DNA of 64,000 bases from Elysia crispata. Lineage: Eukaryota; Mollusca; Gastropoda; Plakobranchidae. The notes under the pieces are model-generated. The model was not told where the DNA came from. It saw nothing but the letters and a program-made list of their open reading frames with translations, and ran no database searches. The stretch spans positions 62,001 to 126,000 of the forward strand of contig JAWDGP010003353.1 of NCBI GenBank assembly GCA_033675545.1. The letters are read 5' to 3'. Numbering within the stretch: the first letter of the stretch is position 1; every line of letters begins with the position of its first letter. Shown here piece after piece: positions 1 to 13,900 of the stretch. The translations under genes were made by a program, and so were the position numbers.

Positions 1-3000
1 GCGCTCCAAACTGATTGAGATCCAGTTTAATGTGTGCTCCAGATTCATATAGAACCAATTTGATGTGCGCTCCAGTTTGATGGAGAACTAGTTTGATGTG
101 CGCTCCAGATTGATAGAGAACCAGTTTGATGTGCGCTCCAGATTGATATAAATTCAGTATGATGTACGCTCCAGATTGATATAGAACAAGTTTGATGTGC
201 GCTCCAGATTTTTGGAGAACCAGTTTGATGCGCCCTCCAGATTGATATAGAACCAGTTTGATGTGCGCTCCAGATTGATATAGAACAAGTTTGATGTGCG
301 CTCCAGATTGATATAGAACCAGTTTGATGTGCGCTCCAGATTGATATAGAACCAGTTTGATGTGCGCTCCAGATTGATATTGAACCAGTTTGATGTGCGC
401 TCCAGATTGCTGGAGAACTAGTTTGACGTGCGCTCAAGATTAACATGGAACCAGTTTGATGTGCGCTCCAGATTGATGGAGAACCGTTTGATGTGCGCTC
501 CGATTTCATGGAGAAGTAGTTTGAGGTGCGCTTCCGATTGATGGAGAACCAGTTTGATGTGCGCTCCAGATTGATATAGAACCAGTTTAATGTGCGCTCC
601 AGACTGATATAGAACCAGTTTGATGTGCGCTCCAGATTGATGGAGAACCAGTTTGATGTGCGCTCCGTAATTCTGGAGAATCAGTTTGATGTGCGCTCAA
701 GATTGATGGAGAACCAGTTTGATATTCGCTCCAGATTGATAGAGAACCAGTTTGATGTGTGCTCCAGATAGATATAGAACTAGTTTGATATGCGCTTCAG
801 ATTGATGGAGAACTAGTTTGATGTGCTCTTTTGATTGATAAAGAATTAGTTTGATTTGCGCTCTAGATTGCTGGAGAACCAGTTTGATGTGCGCTCAAGA
901 TTGATGGAGAACCAGTTTGATGTTCGCTCCAGATTAATTGAAAACCAGTTTGATGTGTGCTCCAGATAGATATAGAACTAGTTTGATGTGCGCTCCGGAT
1001 TGATGGAGAACTAGTTTGATGTGCGCTCCAGATTGCTGGAGAACTAGTTTGATGTGCACTCCAGATTTTTATAGAACCAGTTTGATATGCGCTCCAGGTT
1101 GATGGAGAACCAGTTTGATGTGCGCTCCAGATTAATATAGAACCAGTTTAATGTGCGCTCCAGGTTCATGGAGAACTAGTTTGCATCAACTGTGATGTGC
1201 GCTCCAGATTGATGGAGAACCAGTTTGCGGCACTTGTGATGTGCACTCCAGATTGATGGAGAACCAGTTTGATGTGCGCTCCAGATTGATATAGAACCAG
1301 TTTGATGTGCGCTCCAGATTGATATAGAACCAGTTTGATGTGCGCTCCAGATTGATATAGAACCAGTTTGATGTGCGCTCCAGATTAATATAGAACCAGT
1401 TTTATGTGCGCTCCAGATTGATATAGAACCAGTTTCTTGTACGTTCCAGATTGATATAGAACCAGTTTGATATGCGCTCCATATTGTTCGAGAACCAGTT
1501 TGATGTGCGCTCCAGGTTGATGGAGAACCAGTTTGATGTGCGCTCCGGATTGATGGAGAACAAGTTTGATGTGTGCTCCAGATTGATGGAGAACTGGTTG
1601 ATGTTCGCTCCAGATTGATGGAGAACCAGTTTGATGTGTGCTCCAGATTAATATAGAACTAGTTTGATGCGCGCTCCAGATTGCTTGAGAACTAGTTTGA
1701 TGTGCGCTCCAGATTGATAGAAAACGAATTTGATGTGCGCTCCAGATTGATATAGAACCAGTATGATGTGCGCTCCAGATTGATATAGAACAAGTTTGAT
1801 GTGCGCTCCAGATTTATGGAGAATCAGTTGATGAGCGCTCCAGATTGATATAGAACCAGTTTAATGTGCGATCCAGATTCATGGAGAACTAGTTTGCATT
1901 AATTGTGATGTGCGCTCCAGATTGATGGAGAACCAGTTTGCGGCACCTGTGAAGTGCACTCCAGATTTGTGGAGATCCAGTTTGACATGCGCTCCAGATT
2001 GATATAGAACCAGTTGGATGAGCGCTCCAGGTTTATATAGAACCAGTTTGATGTGCGCTCCAGATCAATATAGAACCAGTTTGATGTGCGCTCCATATTG
2101 CTGGAGTACCAGTTTGATGTGCGCTCCAGATTGATGGAGAACCAGTTTGATGTGCGCTCCAGATTGATATAGAACTAGTTTATTGTGCGCATCAGATTGA
2201 TGGAGAACTAGTTAGATGTGGGCTCCAGACTGATAAAGAACCAGTTTCATGTGCGCTTCAGATTGGTAAAGAACCAGTTTGATGTGCGCTTCAGATTAAT
2301 ATAAAACGAGTTTGATGTGCGCTTCAGATTGCTGGAGAACTAGTTTGATGTGCGCTCCAGATTGATATAGAACCAGTTTCATGTGCGCTCCAGATTGATG
2401 GAGAACTAATTTGATATGCGCTCCAGATTGAAGGAGAACCAGTTTGATGTGCGCTCCAGATTGATGGAGAACCAGTTAAATGTGCGCTCCAGGATGATGG
2501 AGAACTAGTTTGATGTGCGCTCCAGATTGAAGGAGAAACAGTTTGATGTGCGCTCCAGATGCATGGAGAACCAGTTTGATGTGCGCTCCAGATTAATAGA
2601 GAACCAGTTTTATGTGCTCTCCAGATTAATATAGAACCATTTTGATGAGCGCTCCAGATTGATATAGAACCAGTTTCTTGTGCGCTCCAGATTGATATTG
2701 AACCAGTTTGATGTGCGCTCCAGATTGCTGGAGAACTAGTTTGATATGCGCTCGAGATTGATATGGAACCAGTTTGATGTGCGCTCAAGGTTGTTGAAGA
2801 ACCAGTTTGATGTGCGCTCCGGATTGATGGAGAACTAGTTTGATGTGCGCTCCAGATTGATGGAGAACCAGTTTGAAGTGCGCTCCAGATTGATATAGAA
2901 CCAGTTTGATGTGCGCTCCAGATGGATATTGAACCACTTTGATGTGCGCTCCAGATTGCTGGAGAACTAGTTTGATGTGCGCTCCAGATTGATATGGAAC

Positions 3001-6000
3001 CAGTTTGATGTGCGCTCCATATTGCTGGAGAAACAGTTTGATGTCGCTTTAGATTAATGGAGAACCAGTTTGATTTGCGCTCCAGATTGCTGGAGAACCA
3101 GTTGAATGTGCGCTCCAGATTGATGGAGAACCAGTTTGATGTTCGCTCCAGATATATGGAGAACCAGTTTGATGTGTGCTCCAGATTGATATAGAACTAG
3201 TTTGATGTGCGCTCCAGACTGATGGAGAACTAGTTTGATGTGCGCTCCAGATTGTTAGAGAACAAGCTTAATGTGCGCTCGAGATTGATGTAGAACCGTT
3301 TGATGAGCGCTCCGGATTGATGGAGAACTGGTTAGATGTGCGCTCCAGATTGATGGAGAACCAGTTTGTTGTGCGCTCGAGATTGCTAAAGAACCAGTTT
3401 GTTGTGCGCTCCATATTGAAGGAGAACCACTTTGATGTTCGTTCCAGATTGATGGAGAACCAGTCTGATGTGCGCTTAAGATTGATGGAGAACTAATTTG
3501 ATATGCGCTCCTTAAGTCTGGAGAACCAGTTTAATGTGCGCTCCAGACTGATATAGAACCAATTTGATGTGCGCTCCAGATTGATGGAGATCCAGTTTGA
3601 TGTGCGCCGCTCCAGATTTTTGGAGAACTAGTTTGATGAGCGCTCCAGATTGATATAGAACCAGTATGATGTGCACTCCAGATTAATGTAAAACAAGTTT
3701 GATGTGCGCTCCAGATTTTATGGAGAACTAGTTTGATGAGCGCTCCAGATTGATATAGAACCAGTTTAATGTGCGCTCCAGATTCATGAAGAACTAGTTT
3801 GCATCATCTGTGATGTGCGCTCCAGATTGATGGAGAACCAGTTTGCGGCACCTGTGATGTGCACTCCAGATTTGTGGAGATCCAGTTTGATATGCGCTCC
3901 AGATTGATATAGAACCAGTTGGATGAGCGCTCCAGGTTTATATAGAACCAGTTTGATGTGCGCTCCAGATTGATATAGAACCAGTTTGATGTGCGCTCCA
4001 TATTGCTGGAGTACCAGTTTGATGTGCGCTCCAGATTGATGGAGAACTAGTTTGATGTGCGCTCCAGATTGATATAGAACTAGTTTATTGTGCGCATCAG
4101 ATTGATGGAGAACTAGTTTAGATGTGGGCTCCAGATTGATATAGAACCAGTTTGATGTGCGCTCCAGATTGATAAAGAACCAGTTTCATGTGCGCTCCAG
4201 ATTGATATAGAACCAGTTTGATTGCGCTTCAGATTGCTGGAGAACTAGTTTGATGTGCGCTCCAGATTGCTGTAGAACCAGTTTGATGTGCGCTCCAGAT
4301 TGATGGAGAACCAGTATGATGGGCGCTGTAGATTGCTGGAGAACTAGTTTTAAGTGCGCTCCAGATTGATGGAAAACCAGTTTGATGTGCGCTCCAGATT
4401 GATGGAGAACTAATTTGTAATGCGCTCCAGATTGAAGGAGAACCAGTTTGATGTGCGCTCCAGATTGATGGAGAACCAGTTTGATGTGCGCTCCAGGATG
4501 ATGGAGAACTAGTTTGATGTGCGCTCCAGATTGAAGGAGAAACAGTTTGATGTGCGCTCCAGATTGATGGAGAACCAGTTTGATGTGCGCTCCAGATTGA
4601 TATAGAACTAGTTTGATGTGCGCTTCAGATTCATAGAGAACTAGTTTGATGTGCGCTCCAGATGGATGGAGAACCAGTTTGATGTGCGCCCCAGATTAAT
4701 ATAGAACCAGTTTGATGTGCTCTCCAGATTAATATAGAACCAGTTTGATGTGCGTTCCAGATTGATATAGAACCAGTTTCTTGTGCGCTCCAGATTGATA
4801 TTGAACCAGTTTGATGTGCGCTCCAGATTGCTGGAGAACTAGTTTGATGTGCGCTCCAGATTGATATAGAACCAGTTTGATGTGCGCTCCAGGTTGATGG
4901 AGAACCAGTTTGATGTGCGCTCCGGATTGATGGAGAACTAGTTTGATGTGCGCTCCAGATTGATGGAGAACCAGTTTGATGTGCGCTCCAGATTGATATA
5001 GAACCAGTTTGATGTGCTCTCCAGATTAATATAGAACCAGTTTGATGTGCGTTCTAGATTGATATAGAACCAGTTTCTTGTGCGCTCCAGATGGATATTG
5101 AACCACTTTGATGTGCGCTCCAGATTGCTGGAGAACTAGTTTGATGTGCGCTCCAGATTGATATGGAACCAGTTTGATGTGCGCTCCATATTGCTGGAGA
5201 AACAGTTTGATGTCGCTTTAGATTGATGGAGAACCAGTTTGACTTGCGCTCCAGATTGCTGGAGAACCAGTTGAATGTGCGCTCCAGATTGATGGAGAAC
5301 CAGTTTGATGTTCGCTCCAGATATATGGAGAACCAGTTTGATGTGTGCTCCAGATTGATATAGAACTAGTTTTATGTGCGCTCCAGATTGATGGAGAACT
5401 AGTTTGATGTGCACTCCAGATTGATAGAGAACCAGCTTAATGTGCGCTCGAGATTGATGTAGAACCGTTTGATGTTCGCTCCAGATTGATGGAGAACCAG
5501 TTTGATGTGTGCTCCAGATTGATATAGAACCGTTTCATGAGCGCTCCGGATTGATGGAGAACTGGTTAGATGTGCGCTCCAGATTGATGGAGAACCAGTT
5601 TGTTGTGCGCTCAAGATTGCTAAAGAACCAGTTTGTTGTGCGCTCCATATTAAAGGAGAACCACTTTGATGTTCGTTCCAGATTGCTGGAGAACCAGTTT
5701 GATGTGCGCCGCTCCAGATTTTTGGAGAACCAGTTTGATGTGCGCTCCAGATTGATGGAGAACCAGTTTGATGTGCGCTCCAGATTGATGGAGAACCAGT
5801 TTTATGTGCGCTCCAGATTGATATAGAACCAGTTTGATGTGCGCTCCAGGTTGATCGAGAACCAGTTTGATGTGCGCTCCGGATTGATGGAGAACAAGTT
5901 TCTTGTGCGCTCCAGATTGACCGAGAACCAGTTTGATGTGCGCTCCACACTGATATAGAACTAGTTTGATGTGCGCTTCAGATTGATATAGATCCAGTTT

Positions 6001-9000
6001 AATGTGCGCTCCAGACTGATATAGAACCAGTTTGATGTGTGCTCCATATTGCTGGAGAACCAAATTGATGTGCGCTTTAGATTGATGGAGAACCAGTTTG
6101 ATATGCGCTCCAGATTGTTGGAGAACCAGTTTGATGTGCGCCGCTCCAGATTTTTGGAGAACCAGTTTGTTGTGTGCTCAGAATTGATGGAGAAAAGGTT
6201 TGATGTGCGCTCCAGATTGATGGAGAACCGGTTCATGTTCGCTCCATATTGCTGGAGAACCAAATTGATGTGCGCTTTAGATTGATGGAGAACCAGTTTG
6301 ATATGCGCTCCAGATTGTTGGAGAACCAGTTTGATGTGCGCTCCAGGTTGATGGAGAACCAGTTTGTTGTGCGCTCCAGATTGATGGAGAAGTAGTTTGA
6401 TGTGCTCTCCAAATTGATAGAGAACCAGTATGATGTGGGCTCCAGATTGATATAGAAAAAGTTAGATGTGCGCTCCAGATTTTTGGAGAACAAGTTTGAT
6501 GAGCCCTCCAGATTGATATAGAACCAGTTTAATGTGCGCTCCTGATTCATGGAGAACTAGTTTGCGGCACCTGTGATGTGCACTCCATATTGATGGAGAA
6601 CCAGTTTGCGGCACTTGTGATGTGCACTCCAGATTGATGGAGATCCAGTTTGATATGCGCTCCAGATTGATATAGAACCAGTTTGATGAGCGCTCTAGAT
6701 TGATAAAGAACCAGTTTGATGTGCGCTCCAGATTGATGGAGAACCAGTTTGATGTGCGGTCCATATTGCTCGAGCACGAGTTTGATGTGCGCTCCAGATT
6801 GATGGAGAACGAGTTTCATGTGCGCTCCAGATTGATATAGAACTAGTTTGATGTGCGCATCAGATTGATGGAGAACTAGTTTGATGTGGGCTCCAGATTG
6901 ATATAGAACCAGTTTGATGTGCGCTCCAGATTGATATAGAACCAGTTTCATGTGCGCTCCAGAGTGATATAGAAACAGATTGATGTGCGCTCCAGATTGC
7001 TGGAGAACTAGTTTGATGTGCGCTCCAGATTGATGGAGAACCAGTTTGATGTGCGTTCCAGATTGATGGAGAACCAGTTTGATGTGCGCTGTAGATTGCT
7101 GGAGAACTAGTTTTAAGTGCGCTCCAGATTGATGGAGAAACAGTTTGATGTGCGCTCCAGATAAATGGAGAACTAATTTGATATGCGCTCCAGATTGAAG
7201 GAGAACCAGTTTGATATGCGCTCCAGATTGATGGAGAACCAGTTTGATGTGCGCTCCAGGATGATGGAGAACTAGTTTGATGTGCGCTCCAGATTGAAGG
7301 AGAAACAGTTTGATGTGCGCTCCAGATAAATGGAGAACTAATTTGATATGCGCTCCAGATTGAAGGAGAACCAGTTTGATGTGCGCTCCAGATTAATGGA
7401 GAACCAGTTTGATGTGCTCTCCAGGATGATGGAGAACTAGTTTGATGTGCGCTCCAGATTGAAGGAGAAACAGTTTGATGTGCGCTACAGATTGATGGAG
7501 AACAATTTTTATGTGCGCTCCAGATTGATATAGAACTACTTTGATGTGCGCTTCAGATTCATAGAGAACTAGTTTGATGTGCGCTCCAAATGGATGGAGA
7601 AACAGTTTGATGTGCGCTCCAGATTAATATAGAACCAGTTTGATGTACTCTCCAGAATAATATAGAAGAAGTTTGATGTGCGTTCCAGATTGATATAGAA
7701 CCAGTTTCTTGTGCGCTCCAAATTGATTCTGAACCAGTTTGATGTGCGCTCCAGATTGCTGGAGAACTAGTTTGATGTGCGCTCCAGATTGATGGAGAAC
7801 AAGTTTAATGTGCCCTCTAGGCTGATGGAGAACCAGTTTGATGTGCGCTCCGCATTGATGGAGAACTAGTTTGATTTGCGCTCCAGATTGATGGAAAACC
7901 AGATTGATGTACGCTTCAGATTGATATAGAACCAGTTTCATGTGCGCTCCAGATTGATATAGAACCAGTTTAATGTGCGCTTCAGATTGATATCGAACCA
8001 GTTTCTTGTGCGCTCCAGATTGATATTGAACCAGTTTGATGTGCGCTTCAGTCTGCTGGAGAACTAGTTTGATGTGCGCTCCAGATTGATATGGAACCAG
8101 TTTGATGTGCGCTCCATATTGCTGGAGAACCAGTTTGATGTTCGCTTTAGATTGGTGGAGAACCAGTTTGATTTGCGCTCCAGATTGCTGGAGAACCAGT
8201 TAGATGTGCGCTCCAGATTGATGGAGAACCAGTTTAATGTTCGCTCCAGATTGCTGGAGAACCAGTTTGATGTGTGCTCCAGATTGATATAGAACTAGTT
8301 TGATGTGCGCTCCATATTGATGGAGAACTACTTTGATGTGCGCTCCAGATGGATAGAGACCCAGTTTGACATGCGCTCCAGACTGATATAGAACCAGTTT
8401 GATGTGCGCTCCAGATTGATGGAGAACCGTTTGATGAGCGCTCCGGATTGATGGAGAACTGGTTTGATGTGCGCTCCAGATTGATGGAGAACCAGTTTGT
8501 TGTGCGCTCCAGATTGCTGGAGAACCAGTTTGTTGTGCGCTCCATATTGATGGAGAACCAGTTTGATGTGCGTTCCAGATTGATGGAGAACCAGTTTGAT
8601 GTGCGCTCAAGATTGATGGAGAACCAATTTGATATGCGCTCCATAGTGCTGGACAACCAGTTTGATGTGCGCTCCAGACTGATATAGAACCATTTTGATG
8701 TGCGCTCCAGATTGATGGAGACCCAGTTTAATTTGCGCTCCAGATTGCTGGAGACCCAGTTTGATGTGCGCCGCTCCAGATTTTTGGAGAACCAGTTTGA
8801 TGTGCGGTCCAGACTGATATAGAAGAAGTTTGATGTGCGCTCCAGATTGATAGAGAACCAGTTTGACATGCGCTCCAGACTGATATAGAACCAGTTTGAT
8901 GTGCGCTCCAGATTGATGGAGAACCGTTTGATGAGCGCTCCGGTTTGATGGAGAACTGGTTTGATGTGCGCTCCAGATTGATGGAGAACCAGTTTGATGT

Positions 9001-10940
9001 GCGTTCGAGATTTATGGAGAACCAGTTTGATGTGCGCTCAAGATTGATGGAGAACCAATTTGATATGCTCTCCATAGTACTGGAGAACCAGTTTGATGTG
9101 CGCTCCAGATTGATATAGAACCATTTTGATGTGCGCTCCAGATTGATGGAGACCCAGTTTAATTTGCGCTCCAGATTGCTGGAGAACCAATTTGATATGC
9201 GCCGCTCCAGATTTTTGGAGAACCAGTTTGATGTGCGCTCCAGACTGATATAGAACCAGTTTGATGTGCGCTCGAAATTGATGGAGAACCAGTTTGATGT
9301 GCGCTCCAGATTGATGGAGAACCAGTTTGATGTGCACTCCGGATTGATGGAGAAACAGTTTGATTAGCGCTCTAGATTGATGGAGAACCAGTTTGATAAG
9401 CGCTGTAGATTGCTGGAGAACTAGTTTGATGTGCGCTCCAGATTAATGGAGAACCAGTTTGATGTGCACTCCAGATTGATGGAGAACTAGTTTGATATGC
9501 GCTCCAGATTGAGGGAGAACCAGTTTGATGTGCTCTCCAGATTGATGGAGAACCAGTTTGATTTGCGCTCCAGGATGATGGAGAACTAGTTTGATGTGCG
9601 CTCCAGATTGAAGGAGAAACAGTTTGATGTGCGCTCCAGATTGATGGAGAACCAGTTTGATGTGCGCTCCAGATTGATATAGAACTAGTTTGATGTGCGC
9701 TTCAGATTGATATTGAACCAGTTTGATGTGCGCTCCAGATTGCTGGAGAACTAGTTTGATGTGCGCTCCAGATTCATATAGAACCAGTTTGATTTGCGCT
9801 CCAGGTTGATGGAGAACCAGTTTGATGTGTGCTCCAGATTGATGGAGAAATAGTTTGATGTGCGCTCCAGATTGATGGAGAACCAGTTCGATGTGCGCTC
9901 CAGACTGATATAGAACCAGTTTGATGTGCGCTCCAGATTGATGGAGAACCAGTTTGATGTGCGCTCCAGATTGCTGAAGAAACAGTTTGATGTGCGCTTA
10001 AGATTGATGGAGAACCAGTTTGATGTGCGCTCCATATTGCTGGAGAAACAGTTTGATGTGCGCTTTAGATTGATGGAGAACCAGTTTGATTTGCGCTCCA
10101 GATTGCTGGAGAACCAGTTGGATGTGCGCTCCACATTGATGGAGAACCAATTTAATGTTCGCTTCAGATTGATGGAGAACCAGCTTAATGTGTGCTCCAG
10201 ATTGATATAGAACTAGTTTGATGTGCGCTCCAGATTAATGGAGAACTAGTTTGATGTGCGCTCCAGATTCATAGAGAACTGATTTGACGTGCGCTCCAGA
10301 GTGATATAAAACCAGTTTGATGTGCGCTCCAGATTGATGGAGAACCAGTTGATTGTGCGCTCCAAATTGATATACACTAATTTGATATGCGCTCCAGATT
10401 GATGGAGAACAAGTTTCTTGTGCGCTCCAGATTGATGTAGAACCAGTTTGATGTGCGATCCAGATTGATGGAGAACCAGTTTGATGTGCGCCCCAGATTG
10501 ATGGAGAACCAGTTTGATGTGCGCTCCAGATTGATGGAGAACCAGTTTGATGTGCGCTCCAGATTGATTTAGAACTAGTTTGATTGCGCATCAGATTGAT
10601 GGAGAATTACTTTGATGTGGGCTCTAGATTGATGAAGAACCAGTTTGATGTGCGCTCCAGATTGATATAGAACCAGTTTCATGTGCGCTCCAGAGTGATA
10701 TAGAAACAGATTGATGTGCGCTCCAGATTGCTGGAGAACTAGTTTGATGTGCGCTCCAGATTGATGGAAAACCAGTTTGATGTGCGTTCCAGATTGATGG
10801 AGAACAAGTTTGATGTGCACTCCGGATTGATGGAGAACTAGTTTGATGTGCGCTCCAGATTGATAGAGAACCAGTTTGATGTGCGCTCCAGACTGATATA
10901 GAACCAGTTTGATGTGCGCTCCGGATTGATGGATAACTAG
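1..10940. repeat. Left, diverged part of the satellite
   Basis: Monomers here differ from the consensus at many positions, and neighbouring units are rarely identical. Length variants are frequent: 32-bp units lacking one base (GAACCGTTTGATG, near 3295, 8425 and 8925), 36-bp units with an extra CGC (GCGCCGCTCC, near 3605, 5707, 6138, 8768 and 9199), and 44-bp units with an 11-bp insert (about 1180-1270, 1895-1960, 3800-3870 and 6555-6630). A recognisable multi-unit motif recurs several times: TATTGCTGGAG, then CGCTTTAGATTG, then a unit starting GATTTGCGC (for example near 5180, 8110 and 10040). This is the pattern expected at an array margin, where unequal exchange homogenises less. Confidence 0.85.
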
Positions 10941-13900
10941 TTTTGTTAGCGCTCTAGATTATTGGAGAACCAGTTTGATGTGCGCTGTAGATTGCTGGAG
11001 AACTAGTTTGATGTGCGCTCCAGATTCATGGAAAACCAGTTTGATGTGCGCTCCAGATTGATGGAGAACTAGTTTGATGTGCGCTCCAGATTGATGGAGA
11101 ACCAGTTTGATGTGCGCTCCAGATTGATGGAGAACCAGTTTGATGTGCGCTCCAGATTGATGGAGAACTAGTTTGATGTGCGCTCCAGATTGATGGAGAA
11201 CCAGTTTGATGTGCGCTCCAGATTGATATAGAACTAGTTTGATGTGCGCTCCAGATTGATGGAGAACTAGTTTGATGTGCGCTCCAGATTGATGGAGAAC
11301 CAGTTTGATGTGCGCTCCAGATTGATATAGAACCAGTTTGATGTGCGCTCCAGATTGATATAGAACCAGTTTGATGTGCGCTCCAGATTGATATAGAACC
11401 AGTTTGATGTGCGCTCCAGATTGCTGGAGAACTAGTTTGATGTGCGCTCCAGATTGATGGAGAACTAGTTTGATGTGCGCCCCAGATTGATGGAGAACCA
11501 GTTTGATGCGCTCTCCATATTGCTGGAGCACGAGTTTGATGTGCGCTCCAGATTGATGGTGAACCAGTTTGATGTGCGCTCCGAATTGATGGAGAACTAG
11601 TTTTATGTGCGCTCCAGATTGATGGAGAACCAGTTTGATGTGCGCTCCAGATTGATGGAGAACCAGTTTGATGTGCGCTCCATATTGCTGGAGGAAGAGT
11701 TTGATGTGCGCTTTAGATTGATGGAGAACCAGTTTGATGTGCGCTCCAGTTTGATGGAGAACCAGTTTGATGTGCGCTCCAGGAAGATGGAGAAAGGGTT
11801 TGATGTGCGCTCCAGATTGATGGAGAACCAGTTTGATGTGCGCTCCAGATTGATGGAGAACCAGTTTGATGTGCGCTCCAGATTGATATAGAACCAGTTT
11901 GATGTGCGCTCCAGATTGATGGAGAACTAGTTTGATGTGCGCTCCAGATTGATGGAGAACCAGTTTGATGTGCGCTCCAGATTGATGGAGAACCAGTTTA
12001 ATGTGCGCTCCAGATTGATGGAGAACCAGTTTGATGTGCGCTCCAGATTGATGGAGAACCAGTTTGATGTGCGCTCCATATTGCTGGAGCACGAGTTTGA
12101 TGTGCGCTCCAGATTGATGGAGAACCAGTTTGATGTGCGCTCCAGATTGATGGAGAACTAGTTTTATATGCGCTCCAGATTGAAGGAGAACCAGTTTGAT
12201 GTGCGCTCCAGATTGATGGAGAACCAGTTTGATGTGCGCTCCAGATTGATGGAGAACCAGTTTGATGTGCGCTCCATATTGCTGGAGGAAGAGTTTGATG
12301 TGCGCTTTAGATTGATGGAGAACCAGTTTGATGTGCGCTCCATATTGCTGGAGAAACAGTTTGATGTGCGCTTTAGATTGATGGAGAACCAGTTTGATGT
12401 GCGCTCCAGATTGATGGAGAACCAGTTTCTTGTGCGCTCCAGATTGATGGAGAACCAGTTTGATGTGCGCTCCAGATTGATATAGAACTAGTTTGATGTG
12501 CGCTCCAGATTGATGGAGAACCAGTTTGATGTGCGCTCCAGATTGATGGAGAACCAGTTTGATGTGCGCTCCAGATTGATGGAGAACCAGTTTCTTGTGC
12601 GCTCCAGATTGATGTAGAACCAGTTTGATGTGCGCTCCAGATTGATGGAGAACCAGTTTGATGTGCGCTCCAGATTGATGGAGAACCAGTTTGATGTGCC
12701 TTCCATATTGCTGGAGCACGAGTTTGATGTGCGCTCCAGATTGATGGAGAACCAGTTTGATGTGTGCTCCAGATTGATATAGAACTAGTTTGATGTGCGC
12801 ATCAGATTGATGGAGAACTACTTTGATGTGGGTTCCAGATTGATGGAGAACCAGTTTCATGTGCGCTCCAGGATGATTGAGAACTAGTTTGATGTGCGCT
12901 CCAGATTGAAGGAGAAACAGTTCGATGTGCGCTCAAGATTGATATAGAACAAGTTTGATATGCGCTTCAGATTCATGGAGAACTAGTTTGAAGTGGGCTC
13001 CAGATGGATGGAGAACCAGTTTGATGTGCGCTTCAGATTAATATAGAACCAGTTTGATGTGCTCTCCAGATTAATATAGAACCAGTTTGATGTGCGCTCC
13101 AGATTGATATTGAACCAGTTTGATGTGCGCTCCAGATTGCTGGAGAACTAGTTTGATGTGCGCTCCAGATTGATATGGAACCAGTTTTATTTGCCCTCCA
13201 GGTTGATGGAGAACCAGTTTGATGTGCGCTCCGGATTAATGGAGAACTAGTTTGATGTACGGTCCAGATTGATGGAGAACCAGTTTGATGTGCACTCCAG
13301 ACTGATATAGAACCAGTTTAATGTGCGCTCCAGATTGATGGAGAACCAGTTTGATGTGCGCTCCATATTGCTGGAGAAACAGTTTGATGATCGCTTTAGA
13401 TTGATGGAGAACCATTTTCATGTGCGCTCCATATTGCTGGAGAAACAGTTTGATGTGCGCTTTAGATTGATGGAGAACCAGTTTGATGTGCGCTCCATAT
13501 TGCTGGAGAACCAGTTTGATGTGCGCTCCAGATTGATGGAGAACCAGTTTGATGTGCGCTCCAGATTGCTGGAGAACCAGTTTGATGTGCGCTCCAGATT
13601 GATGGAGAACCAGTTTGATGTGCGCTCCAGATTGATGGAGAACCAGTTTGATGTGCGCTCCAGATTGATGGAGAACCAGTTTGATGTGCGCTCCAGATTG
13701 ATGGAGAACCAGTTTGATGTGCGCTCCAGATTGATGGAGAACCAGTTTGATGTGCGCTCCAGATTGATATAGAACTAGTTTGATGTGCGCTCCAGATTGA
13801 TGGAGAACCAGTTTGATGTGCGCTCCAGATTGATATAGAACCAGTTTGATGTACGCTCCAGATTGATGGAGAACCAGTTTGATGTGCGCTCCAGATTGAT